Origin: Acanthaster planci | Taxonomy: Eukaryota; Echinodermata; Asteroidea; Valvatida; Acanthasteridae | Length of the DNA stretch: 64,000 nt | Direction of reading: 5' to 3' | Assembly: GCF_001949145.1 (NCBI RefSeq) | Contig: NW_019091524.1 | Location: forward strand, 51,169 to 115,168 | Part shown: positions 51,201 through 61,059 of the stretch, piece by piece | How positions within the stretch are numbered: position 1 is the stretch's first letter | Layout: each line of letters begins with the position of its first letter | Made by a program: the position numbers and the translations under genes | The notes under the pieces: model-generated | The model's database searches: none | What the model saw: only the letters and a program-made list of their open reading frames with translations | Told to the model about the DNA's origin: nothing

Positions 51201-52053
51201 GAATCATAGTTTTTCAGCTTTACACCATGTAGGCAGGTGATCAACCGTGTCCACTATAACATAAGACAGGTTGATGCGTATCACAATTGTACTGGTTTTT
51301 TCACCGTGTAAAGACCTATAGTCATCTGATTTTTACGGTGAACATTAACTGCGCTGAGAAATTCTCCGGGGAAACACTGCGAAAAATTTACTTTGCACGT
51401 GTTCAAAACATTACACGCATGAATTCTCAGTCCCTCCTCCGGTTACTTTATGCGAGCCTTGGTGCTTGTATTTTTTGATGTATGAAATGTAAACCAAAAC
51501 TTACGTTTGAAACATGGAAGGGTATCGGTTGGTGTATTATGCTACTTCATGTTCTGAGTATATTTTTGTTGTTGCATCGAGAACTATCAACGTGTATTTT
51601 AAAACAATCCTCACACATCAGCATCAGCACTTTCGTGAGTTAAGTCGAAAGTTATGATTACTCCTGTGCTGAAGCTGTCAGTTTAGAAACGCTTTTGCTG
51701 GAACTGCTCCCGGATTTTCATCAGTGTATAAAAGATACGACAAAATTTGAGACAGGATTGAGGAAGAAATGACCAGTCAATACCGGCATTTCACAATAGG
51801 GCGCTTCCAAGAGTTTGTAACGCTTTGGCCAACCACAATGCGCGAAATCTGTCGACCCAATGCGCGTTTGGAAAGGGTCGACAGATTTCGCGCATTGTGA
51901 TTTGTCAACGCGTTTTTTTACCTTTAATTTAATGAAGTATTTCCCCATTCCCATGCTTTTCTGGGCGCGGTTGGCTCTGTACAAAGGTGCTTCGTGAAGT
52001 AAAGCATAACTCTCTGCAAACAGCACCAGCAGGGCTAGAGCGAGGCGCAACAT
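42067..52053 (-). CDS. secreted proteinase K-like subtilisin (peptidase family S8), complete
   Basis: Eight coding exons (52053-51922, 48365-48219, 47703-47568, 47400-47294, 46806-46662, 46274-46084, 43593-43425, 42224-42067) join in phase to 394 residues, close to proteinase K precursors. Residues 1 to about 17 are a signal peptide. About 35-111 is an inhibitor_I9-type propeptide (K-Y-F-I-K-L-K ... D-V-E-Y-V-Q). The mature enzyme should start near residue 112, judged from the distance of Trp119 to Asp150. Catalytic residues are Asp150 (V-I-D-T-G), His181 (N-G-H-G-T), oxyanion Asn271 (A-G-N) and Ser335 (G-T-S). The usual GTSMA reads G-T-S-A-A-C. By family, it cleaves peptide bonds outside the cell after removal of the propeptide. 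It is related to the aqualysin-1-like genes of marine invertebrates. Confidence 0.93.
42889..43264. mobile_element. MITE of the 2594-2990 family, inverted, in protease intron 7
   Basis: Left end CAGTGGCGTAAATC and right end (complement) CACAGGCGTAAATC. Inside, the complement shares GGGCTATTGAATCA, TTTTTCAGACTT and CTAAAATGCATTC with the copy at 2.6 kb, in the same order. AGGAT stands on both sides (42884-42888 and 43267-43271). A (TG)n and G run lie at 43163-43190. Confidence 0.75.
43425..43593 (-). CDS. protease coding exon 7 (catalytic Ser)
   Basis: [18 protein letters not shown] and [11 protein letters not shown] with Ser335. The acceptor is followed by a second TTTTGACAG a few bases on, since TTTTGACAG is repeated at the junction. 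Only the first keeps the conserved V-L-T-V-A-A. Confidence 0.95.
43594..46083 (-). other. protease intron 6
   Basis: No exon or element recognised. Confidence 0.6.
46084..46274 (-). CDS. protease coding exon 6 (oxyanion Asn)
   Basis: 63 codons after a split Ala. V-V-A-L-A-G-N holds Asn271. The usual S-L-G-G substrate strand reads S-I-Y-V-P-G-G, a small change of the S4-pocket region. Donor GAG|GTATGA, phase 0. Confidence 0.93.
46662..46806 (-). CDS. protease coding exon 5 (catalytic His)
   Basis: [13 protein letters not shown] holds His181. The cysteine that follows this motif in proteinase K (G-T-H-C-A-G) is absent. The exon ends after 48 codons plus one base at G|GTAGGC. Confidence 0.95.
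47294..47400 (-). CDS. protease coding exon 4 (catalytic Asp)
   Basis: Completes a Gly codon and runs 35 codons. [10 protein letters not shown] holds Asp150, followed by H-Q-E-F-K-G-R-A. Donor GAT|GTAAGT, phase 0. Confidence 0.95.
47568..47703 (-). CDS. protease coding exon 3 (propeptide end, start of mature enzyme)
   Basis: 45 codons plus one base. D-V-E-Y-V-Q-E-I ends the propeptide, and [12 protein letters not shown] is the N-terminus typical of the mature proteinase K fold. Phase 1 donor G|GTAACC. Confidence 0.92.
48219..48365 (-). CDS. protease coding exon 2 (propeptide)
   Basis: 49 codons, D-G-R-D-V-D-A-L-V to L-A-L-M-N-V, phase 0 on both sides. It carries the middle of the I9-type propeptide, including [10 protein letters not shown], the equivalent of the N-G-F-A-A-x-L core. 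Confidence 0.9.
48366..51921 (-). other. protease intron 1
   Basis: Holds the hairpin repeat at 51786-51905. Otherwise there are no exons that I can support. A degenerate run of CGTGTTG-type words lies near 50260-50470. Confidence 0.5.
51786..51905. repeat. dispersed repeat copy 2 with a perfect 25-bp hairpin
   Basis: 51834-51858 and 51875-51899 are perfect complements (arm begins CACAATGCGCGAAATCTGTC) around a 16-base loop. Compared with the copy at 2334-2445, the second arm plus loop is an inverted duplicate of the first. It starts 16 bases past the protease donor site, so the primary transcript would carry this stem directly behind the splice site. Confidence 0.85.
51922..52053 (-). CDS. 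protease coding exon 1 (signal peptide, start of propeptide)
   Basis: 44 codons from [20 protein letters not shown] then the propeptide start, ending K-L-K|GTAAAA in phase 0. The hydrophobic run right after Met1 is a clear signal peptide. A TTTTTACAG lies six bases before the ATG, so a 5' non-coding exon further upstream is also possible. Confidence 0.9.
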
Positions 52054-52120
52054 GGTTCACTGTAAAAACCGATGGAAAATCGATTAAATAATTAAATAAT
52101 TAAAAATTACTTGCAGCAAC

Positions 52121-52126
52121 TTATAA
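52121..52126 (-). promoter_or_regulatory. possible TATA box of the protease gene
   Basis: TTATAAATTC on the plus strand reads GAATTTATAAG on the minus strand, about 70 bases upstream of the ATG. This would place transcription start roughly 40 bases before the start codon. The alternative is an upstream 5' exon. Confidence 0.35.
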
Positions 52127-52184
52127 ATTCCATTTCTCGCACTCTGTCACTGCTTACTCTTAAAAGCAAACAAGTGAAATACTT

Positions 52185-52400
52185 TTAAAGAGTGAGTCCC
52201 CTACTAAAGCACTCCAAAGAAGTGAAAACCACTTTAAAAAGATTGAAATTCTTCCAAGACGCGATGTAAGGGACTACTCAAAAAACAGTGTCCTTAGGGG
52301 TTCCTTTTTTTGAGTGATTTTCACTCCTTTGGAGTAGTGGTCACTATTTTGGAGTGGTTTGCACTCTTTAGAAGTGGATTTACAAGGGACTCACTCTTGG
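52185..52400. mobile_element. foldback element upstream of the protease gene
   Basis: AAGAGTGAGTCCC near 52189 and GGGACTCACTCTT near 52386 are inverted, and inside them CACTCC, AGAAGTG and AACCACT words mirror each other on both arms. About 210 bp, no coding capacity. It lies 60 bp upstream of the TATA-like box. Confidence 0.6.
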
Positions 52401-54707
52401 TGAGAGTGAGATATTCACTCTTTCCCTAATCCGGTCAAGTGGAAGGAATGTTAGGCTTCACGCCCCCTAAAAAAAGTAAACCTGGTCTTAAACAGAACGA
52501 CTACATACATGTAAGTTTTTAAGTGGAGAGATATTAACCAGAATTTTTGACAGAGATTCTACGTGAGCGTGAACTTTCAGGAAAGAAACTGGCCTTGTCT
52601 CTCCTATTCAGAAATAGCTAAATGGCTGGTCTAAACATCCCCATGCTAAGGGAAATTTAATTATACCTCCCTTTTGTCTATATACTGGTGGTCAACTTTT
52701 GTCTGGTGCTTTGCACTTTTCTTTCCACGTCTCAACTTACCAGTAATCAATCTCCATCAGTCAATTTTTTTTGTGAAGCGTAGTGAAAGCTGCATGGCCG
52801 CAGTGGTATGTAATTTTCTTTCGAAACAACGTGTTTTTTTTAACAACCCTATACTTTTCATAAATCATTAATGCATGCATTAATAACGTTTGTTTTTTTG
52901 AGACAAAATACCACGTAGTTAAAATCAGGGCGTTAATATTTTGATAATAGAATTAAAAATAGAGGTTGGGGTCTCCTAAAAGATGCATTCAAATGAGCAA
53001 TGGACCGTTGAAAATAACTAATTATACTTGATAGGCCCATAGGCAATGTAAGTGGAGAATTATAAAATGGCAGTAAGGCTCTACAAGCTAAATGAAGAAC
53101 TTGCTGAAAAGTACCTTGTAAACTAGATTGTGCAACCTGATTACCGATGTGGCGGTCCAGACTCTTGACTCTTTAGGGTTGGCTAAAAGTGCTCCAGCAT
53201 GTTTTTTTCTTAACTTTCTGGAAACTTTTGCAAAAAACCGGGAATGTTTTGCGGTTTTTTTTTACAAATTCTTATGGCATGGTCTACGGGCTGTGAACAA
53301 AATCAGGCAAAACGTATTAAACCGATAAAGAAAATCAGATTTTTTTATCAGCGGTAAGACGACGGAACAGGTTCTTCACTTCCTTGCGTGACATAGAGTT
53401 GGAACAAAATTATTTTTTCGGAAGTATAGATTTTGCTTACTTCTTGTTTGTGATAAAAAGCAGACAATGCAATGAACAAGGAAAACTATCCATTCAGCAT
53501 TTAATAGAATTACAATGATTGACATACATGCAATATAAATTTGTTACAGATATGGTTTATCTTTAGAAAGTACGGGCAAATGGAGTGTATGCTTTTATAG
53601 GCTTTTTCTTTTATCGTAGTCTTTTCAGTATTGCGTGCAAAAAGAGATAAGCTGCCCACTCTTTCCCTTTGCACCTATATGTTCTCTTTATGCAGTGGCA
53701 AAAGTACCATTGTGGTTTTGTACACAAGATTCCAAAGGCCGGACTTTGCAAGCTTTTTGCCTGCTAATATTTAAGGTCTGCTTTTCTGACCAAGAAATCC
53801 AAGGATTTATTGTCTCCGAGTGGAAACGCGGAAAAGAAGAGTTATTACGTAGGATCATAGAAGGGTTGGGGATACGCATTTTGTATCCAAATGATTCTTC
53901 TTGTTTTGCTTTGATGTAAGTATTTCCTACTAGTTTAAAAAATGCAATGTGGCCTATACCATGCACCAACAGCGTAATTGTTATGAAATTAAACCTGTTT
54001 TGAAGAGCACCTTACATGTGTTTTTAATTGGCCACTTCGTCCTTCTCTTCTATTTTATCATATTCTCTTTCACTATGTCTTTGTAATCTTTCACTTCTAA
54101 AGTCACATTTGCTCAACTATTACAAGGCTGAAATGTAAATATTGCTGCTATAAAACACGAATTAAAAATCCCCGTGGCACTAATTGAGTTGATGCCGTTT
54201 TGAGGCTTTCGCTACTGAGGATGAACTACCAGTAGGGGTGTTTGCAATGTGGTTGGCAAACTCTGTCAACCCTACTCAGGTCTACATTGAGAAAACTTTG
54301 GAAGTTATTCAAGGTCACAATTGGCGATGTATAGGATCGCTTCGATCCATCAAGAATCAAGGAACAAAAATCGCCAGTTTCACCTGGCTCATCCTCAAAC
54401 GGAATGGCATTTGGAGCCGCATCTCCGGGCCCGCTGCTGCATCAAAATCACGTCTAGCTGTGCACCACAAGTGACAGCGCTCTGTCTGGTACTGCGCAAC
54501 TGGATTGCTACCAACTATGTCCGCGGAATCCACCCGAATCCATCTCCTATTGCCTATTCGTATACATATACCTTACCTTATCAGGCTTATTAAAATGTAC
54601 GGGCTGTAGCATACTTCGCAAAACATGAGTGTCATACCCTAGCAAGTTTTGACAGTCACGGTTAACAATCAATGTTCGTTCACGAAAAATTTAGCCTTCC
54701 ATGTTAT
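52401..54707. other. intergenic
   Basis: An open frame at 53635-53919 has no family signal that I can see. Nothing else recognised. Confidence 0.4.
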
Positions 54708-55625
54708 GAGCGTCTCAAAAATCGGAAACGTTCCCGTTGCGTTGGACCGTTCCCACTGGAACGGTGGCGTTCCACTTTGAGCATGGACCGTTCCAGGAAG
54801 CTTTCCGCTTTCTAGACCAAGTGTCTGAAGCACGGCAGCTGCAGTGCAGCATTTTGTGATTTACTCCTCATGAAGGTTAACATTTCTACCGCTTTTCTTT
54901 TCCATATTCACCATGACACTATGTACAGAATTTAGAGTAATGTATCGTGTTAACGTCTGCACTCGCGAGTGTTATATTCATCGACGGGCTTGCATGGTAC
55001 AGGGCTTTATCATCGCAATGTTTCAACTCATAAGTATCCCATCATATCAGAAACAATTTGGACATCTAACCTGTAATTGAAAGGGGTGCGGGGTTAGGTC
55101 TTTTAAAATCACTAGAAAGGTTGAACGACGCGACTGAGGCAATTAAGCTCGGCGTTGGTATTGCAGCCTATAGCGCAGCGATACATACACCGACATTATA
55201 ATACTCTGCATGCAGTCATGCAGCACGTAATAATTTTCTTTCTTTTTTTATTTCAGTCTAAAACAAAATTTCCATCATCAGATTAACAAAGTTTGCCACA
55301 ACACATTTCCATCTTCAGTTTACTTCCAATTCCTATTCAAAATTAGGGTTATCGTAAAAACAAAATGGTTTACCTACGCTTGTTTGTCGTGGCAGGCTCC
55401 GCTCTGGGACATTGAACTCCGCTCTGGGACATTGAACTGGGCGATATGAAGCTACCCGAATGAGGACGTTCCGGCGGGAACGCGTGTTCCCGTCGGATCG
55501 TTCTTATAAAGGAACACATCGTTCCATGTGGAACGCGACTGTTTCCAACGGAACGGCCGGCCGTTCCGGAATGACAGCACGGCTTTTCAATGGGAACGTT
55601 CCGAATTATAATATTAAACGCTCCC
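54708..55625. mobile_element. putative DNA element with CGTTCC-rich inverted ends
   Basis: Left GAGCGT...TCGGAAACGTTCCCGTTG and the complement of the right end, GAGCGT...TTCGGAACGTTCCCATTG, match imperfectly over about 40 bases. Both ends then carry clusters of GGAACG/CGTTCC words (left 54735-54800, right 55465-55610). A perfect tandem pair of a 20-bp unit (CTCCGCTCTGGGACATTGAA) lies inside at 55397-55436. Confidence 0.5.
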
Positions 55626-57544
55626 TGGGGGTTAAGGATGCTTTAAAACTTTTGCTACAAAGAAACAACTTAAAAAGTGCTGTAATGAAGATGTGCAAAG
55701 GCAGTCTCCACTAATATCGTCCAATAATATTCACTCGAAAAGAAAAGTATGTACCTGTAATAAAATATCGAAGCCAGCAGCTCATATGTAGTTGAAAAAC
55801 TCCCACCTCATAAATGACACCAGTCCGCCTGTATATCGAGCTAAAACGGAAGTTGGGCTACTTGTTTACGCGTATCGTTTTCCCCGACAGGTTAGGGTCA
55901 GTTTAGCCGCCTACGTCATCAGGCGATGGAATAATTCGTCCCATGAGCAGGTGACGAGCCTAGTTAATTGTTAATTTACTTCAGACTTGGGGTGTTGACT
56001 TTCAGATTAGGTTGGGCGGCGCATTTGATAGTGCTTGCGTCTATGATAATCTATCAGTTTTAGCCCTTGAAAAATAACCGACATCTGTCATTTGAATGAA
56101 ATTTCGGTCAATAAATGAGTATATGGCGGATGGTTGCGCGTGTTTGCGCAGACAAAAATGGGTCATGGAATACACGTGTATGGTCTGGAGTTCAAACCCG
56201 TGTACCGCAAAAAGAAGTTCAAAGTTAATCACAAATCTATATTTGGCTTCAATTCTGCGAACAAAACCCCTTGCGTTCCTAGACTTGATGACAGATCGTT
56301 ATATAGTCGTGGTTTGTCTGTGGACTTCAGTCGAAATCCATTGATGCAGCTCTAGTGTAAGATTAGAAACACATTGGGCCGGGTTCCGACTTAAATGGTC
56401 GATAATTCGTAAGTTGGGGACGAGGCAACCAACGTCCCCAGCAAAGTAGAAATACTTGTAGGCTATAAGTCGTGCGCGTTTGGGCGGGTAGATCTATAGC
56501 GTTCCAAATACATGGAAAGACTACAGAGTGCACCTCACTAAATTAATTCCCATGGACATCAGTGATAAATTCCAATACATGTACTTCAAAATTCTTTTTA
56601 AAATACTCGTAAATCTCACAGGTATCCAGGCTGCATAGGAAAATGATGATCAACTCGTCATCTTTCATTTTCCTTTCAATTTTTGGTGGGTTGGGCCATG
56701 ACTTTCTCAGAAATTCTCAACCGAAGAAGACCACCCCCAAAACGAAGGATATTTCCCGTACTGGGAAGTAGCCATTTGGAAACAGCATCCCTCTGCAAAA
56801 CGGTAAAAGGTACCACTTTAAGCCCCGGTTACATCCAAATTGCGAGTTGGAAGCACTGAGTCCAGGCTAGAGGTTGAATTCCATATTTCTTCAACTCCCC
56901 AATGACGTGGCTCTCAGGACTCTCTATAATATAGAATAAATGATATCTTGATTGTATATCTGTTATTTAGGCACGAACTCGGCGGATACTGGGGGTGCAC
57001 CCTATAGGCCGGGGATCTTTATTCCTTGCCCAGCACTCACACAGGGCGCTGGGAAGAGGAAATTGCTTTGAGCTGTCATTGGCCAAATATTGTGGGACCG
57101 GTGACTATACGAGATCATCACTTTCTTTTGCTTCCCTATTATAGTTACCGGGCATGCCGCATCTTTGATCGCCTCTCGCAATTTACACTAAGTATTAATA
57201 CAGTGCTAACCAAAATAAGGATTATTCCGAAGAGAAAGAATAATTGCTGAGCATATTTCACTCGCTCTGTTCCCGAACCGCCTCTTTGCTGACTCATTAC
57301 CGAGTTTTCCCATCAGGAATGGCAGATATTCCACACACCACACACATTTTCGTTTGCTAGCGTTGGATATCACCATCACCGACACATTTCACGAGTCGCT
57401 GCGCCTATGCTGTCATAAGCCGGCAGCTGGCAACCCAAAATGTTCCGCGAGTCTGCATCTGTGGCACCGTGTGTCGTATTTCTTTCGCGTTTATACGAAG
57501 CGGTATCAGGGACACGGTGAAAAAAATTCTCTCGTCCTTGAGCT
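55626..57544. other. intergenic
   Basis: No gene recognised. A GAGTTCAAACCC word at 56190 resembles a tRNA B box but has no tRNA around it. Confidence 0.45.
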
Positions 57545-57800
57545 ATCTCGTCTTACGTACGACTTTATATCTCTTACGTACGACTTATGAATTATACTGG
57601 TAACTTGTATGTTCGACTTATATCTGGTACGTACGACTTACGTCGTACGCACGAGTTATATCATTATGTCGTACGTACGACTTATACGGATAAGTCGCAT
57701 GTACGAGATATACATTATGTCGTACGTACGATATATAATTCGTGCGTACGAGATATAACTCATACGTACGTTATGATTTAGAAGTCGTACAAACGAGCTC
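57545..57800. repeat. cluster of TCGTACGTACGA-type palindromes
   Basis: At least nine variants of (T)CGTACGTACGA(CT), several of them full palindromes, alternate with TTATAT/ATATAA spacers over 250 bp. The unit spacing is irregular (about 20-35 bp). Confidence 0.85.
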
Positions 57801-58661
57801 GTACCATCCTAATGCCCGAATCGATTCCGATAGCCACAGGATTTGATCTTTGGGGACGGGGACCCTCCTGTTAGACAGTAGGAGGGGGTTGAACATTTTC
57901 CCCCGACTTTAACCTGACGTTTTGTTGAAATTCATCATTTTTATCAAGCCGACTCATTTACAATTGCTGTAAATCCGAACGAAGAAAAATTAAACATGCT
58001 ATCCGGTCTTGAAATACGTGTGCCGCTGGTTCATGTAGGCTGGCCTGTATACGTATAAACCCAGTTTGATCTGTACGAAGTGTTACGACGTCAAGGACAT
58101 AAAAAACGGGCAAACAAGTAGCTCTGTCTGAAGACCGGCCAATAGCTTTCAACAGTCGGGGGGTCCAATTTCACTCCTTGCAACCAAAATGAGGGTCGGA
58201 TTCTTGAAAGATGTCTGGAAATAACGTTATCTTTCAAAGATGAAATGGAAAGGCAGCATTACCTCGTCCTTTGTTCGTGATTATTGTCAGGCAAGTATGT
58301 ATGGTCAGTGGAAGCCTCCGTAACGGGATAACTAATTAAGTGATTATTTCGAGGGAATAAAATTCAAAGAGAAGAAACTAAGTTACGAATTGACAGAAAA
58401 AATTAAGATGTGTACATCTGCCCAACAACTTTTCTTCTGCTTCCTTTGGAGAGGCTCTGTGCTGTATTGTTCAAGAAATAAGGCATTCTTTCTCAAGCGT
58501 GTGACGATTTGTGTACAGTAATGCCGTCGACACCGCATTTGTTATTTTTTTGACCCACACTTCTTGGCCAATAGGCCAAATTGCATATGAGTGTACATCA
58601 TTAAAGACAGGTAAACAATCAAGATTTAGGATTTATGCGCAACATTATTTTGATGCGCAAT
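57801..58661. other. intergenic
   Basis: Nothing recognised. Confidence 0.4.
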
Positions 58662-58826
58662 ATATGGCGAAGGGGGACCCCCTCTATTGTGTCTTCATTT
58701 TTGTTGACGGAATCTTTGTAATTCCTTTCAGATTTTTTTTGGGGGGGGAGGTTGAAGTAGGTACAATAGCCTCAGGGTTTGTAGCTTGCGCGTCACATTA
58801 AGGGGGGGTCCCCCTTCGTCACATAT
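58662..58826. mobile_element. short MITE with CGAAGGGGGACCCCC inverted ends
   Basis: CGAAGGGGGACCCCCT at 58668-58683 and the complement of 58801-58818 (same word with two extra C). ATATG words continue the inverted match outwards. About 165 bp. Each arm is itself nearly palindromic (GGGGGACCCCC). Confidence 0.7.
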
Positions 58827-61059
58827 CGTGCTGGGTATATACGACACCGGCACGTGGCGTACATTTTGGATGTTTTCGTCACTTATATAAATACTGTAAC
58901 ATTGCAGCACGCATGCAGTATAAGTTGCTATTCTGGACCAATTCCACCGTATTTCCGTTGCGTGATCTTGCTATACGTTGTCTTAATCGTCAAGAATAAA
59001 CCAACTGGATGTTTGAGACGGTGAGTTCTCAGACCTCCATATACCGTTCTGTGTACGTGCGGGTACGACTGGTTTATTCTACAGCAGAAACGAGTTAACA
59101 TTATTAAAGCAGTGTGCAATTAGTGTTCTGCCTGCTAGTTTACGTATCTGGATGGGCACTGCCATGGCAAGTTCAGAACTCTAAATTCCCTTTTACCCTT
59201 TTAGCGAAACGTTGTCAATAAAGAAGTGAAAATACCCACTCTTATTGTAAACCAGGCCAACTGCATTTGAAAGAGAAGTTGCTATCAATTTGCTTTGATA
59301 AAAAAAACCCTTCAGAATGCACCTTTGTGTCTCAGATAATCATATTTTCAACTTCTGTTTCACTGATTCAAAGAATAATTAGGATTCCGTATCCATGAGC
59401 CAAACTGCTATGTTATCCCAGGAAGAAAGCCTAATATTTCATTGGTTTGTACACAAAAAGCTCCCGCAGTTTTGTAGATTCTCTTGGACTCAGTTTTCTC
59501 TTCTTGGCATATTCATTCTTGTTTATGCGCAGAGCAATAAGAAAGTATCTATCCTTCTCTCAGAAATGTGGTTCACAATTTGCACAGGAACACCAATGCA
59601 CTGAACCATGTCTCACCTAGATGACTTCGCTGCAACAGCGCCCCCAGTTGTCCGGGAAAGCATGGGTATTTTTACCTGTTAAAAAAGTGCACGTTTCCAT
59701 GCATTTAACCAATAAAGGAATGTAAAAGAATTTTCATACATTGCATTGAAGACGAATGTAAATGTTGAAGAGAAATAAATTGTGTCTAAGGAAAATACAT
59801 TGCAGCAACGTTTTAAGGGTATCTGGCATAAGGCAAATTACAATGAGCATTTTTGGGTTGAAATTGCTGAGTTTGAAGAAAAACGGCCTACAGGGTTTGT
59901 GTTTCATCAATTCCACTTCTTTACATCCAAAGTGAATGAGGGGGTGGTAAAACTTTACAAAACCTGTAATAGTTCAAAGCAAGCATCAAAAACTTACAAA
60001 ATAGTGAATATTAGTCAGCTGTTTTACGTGTTAGTCTTGTAGTGTTTTCTTATCCTGTTTGCAGAACACATCCCATGCATTAAATGGGACTCGTGCATCC
60101 ATAGTCACGAATCATATGCAACGTATGGACCCCGGAGTTGTAAGAAATCTTTCCGAAAAATACACTTAATTGGAGAAATAATACATTTTTAGAAAACGAT
60201 AAAATTCCCATCCCCCCCAAAAAAAAAGTCCGGCCGAACGGCAATGCAAACTTAAAGTTCTTTCTAAGTGGCCATCCGCCGCCGTAATACATGTAGTGTC
60301 TGCCTTAAAGGGCATGATATGAATTTTCTTGGGGACACGTTTTGTGCGACTTTCTACTCTTCAGTGTACAAAAGGTATTTGAGGTTCCTTTATGGGCATT
60401 CTCACTGAAAGGTGCACCTTTTGAAAAATTAAATACACGTATTCCACTGTTGCCGTTTTGTCCCTCCAGGAAGACACTGTGCAACAGATTTTATATTCAA
60501 ATGGCGAACCGAACATTGCCGCTAGCTGCTATACACTTTAACAACAAAACGCTAACGGAAAGTCAGTTTGACAGCAAACTGTCATAAATTCTGGCAAAAT
60601 TTGGTGATAGATAAAATATAGTGACACTTTTGCTCATGCATATTTAAAATTGAATTACCATAATATTCCCAAAAGCACCAATGTGCATCATAGAAATAGC
60701 AAAATGACATACCTATGCAGGTAAAGGCAAAGGGGACGCAAACGTGCACTTTCAATGCGTGCTTTAAAAAGATAACACGGTATCAAAATGAGTCGGGTGT
60801 CGAAACAACTAAAGCTGTTCCCCTTTTCGTAATGTAGGCCTACTCAACATGGTTGTCATGCCATGGATAAAAACAAAATGGTTCCTTTTTTTGGACTCAT
60901 TTGGCCAGTAAAGATCTTAAATGGCGTCATCAAATTAGTTGCGTATTATAAAGTTCTTGGTATTTTTGGAGGGGGCTGGAAAACTGTGATTTTTACAGTA
61001 ACATTTTGTGGTCTTTTTTCGGGCTATATTTTGGGTTACTTGTAAACGTTTTGGGGAGT
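58827..61059. other. intergenic
   Basis: Nothing recognised. Short AT-rich open frames only. Confidence 0.4.

Noticed and set aside
56134-56215. tRNA-like GAGTTCAAACCC word
   Set aside because: No A box and no acceptor stem can be formed around it.
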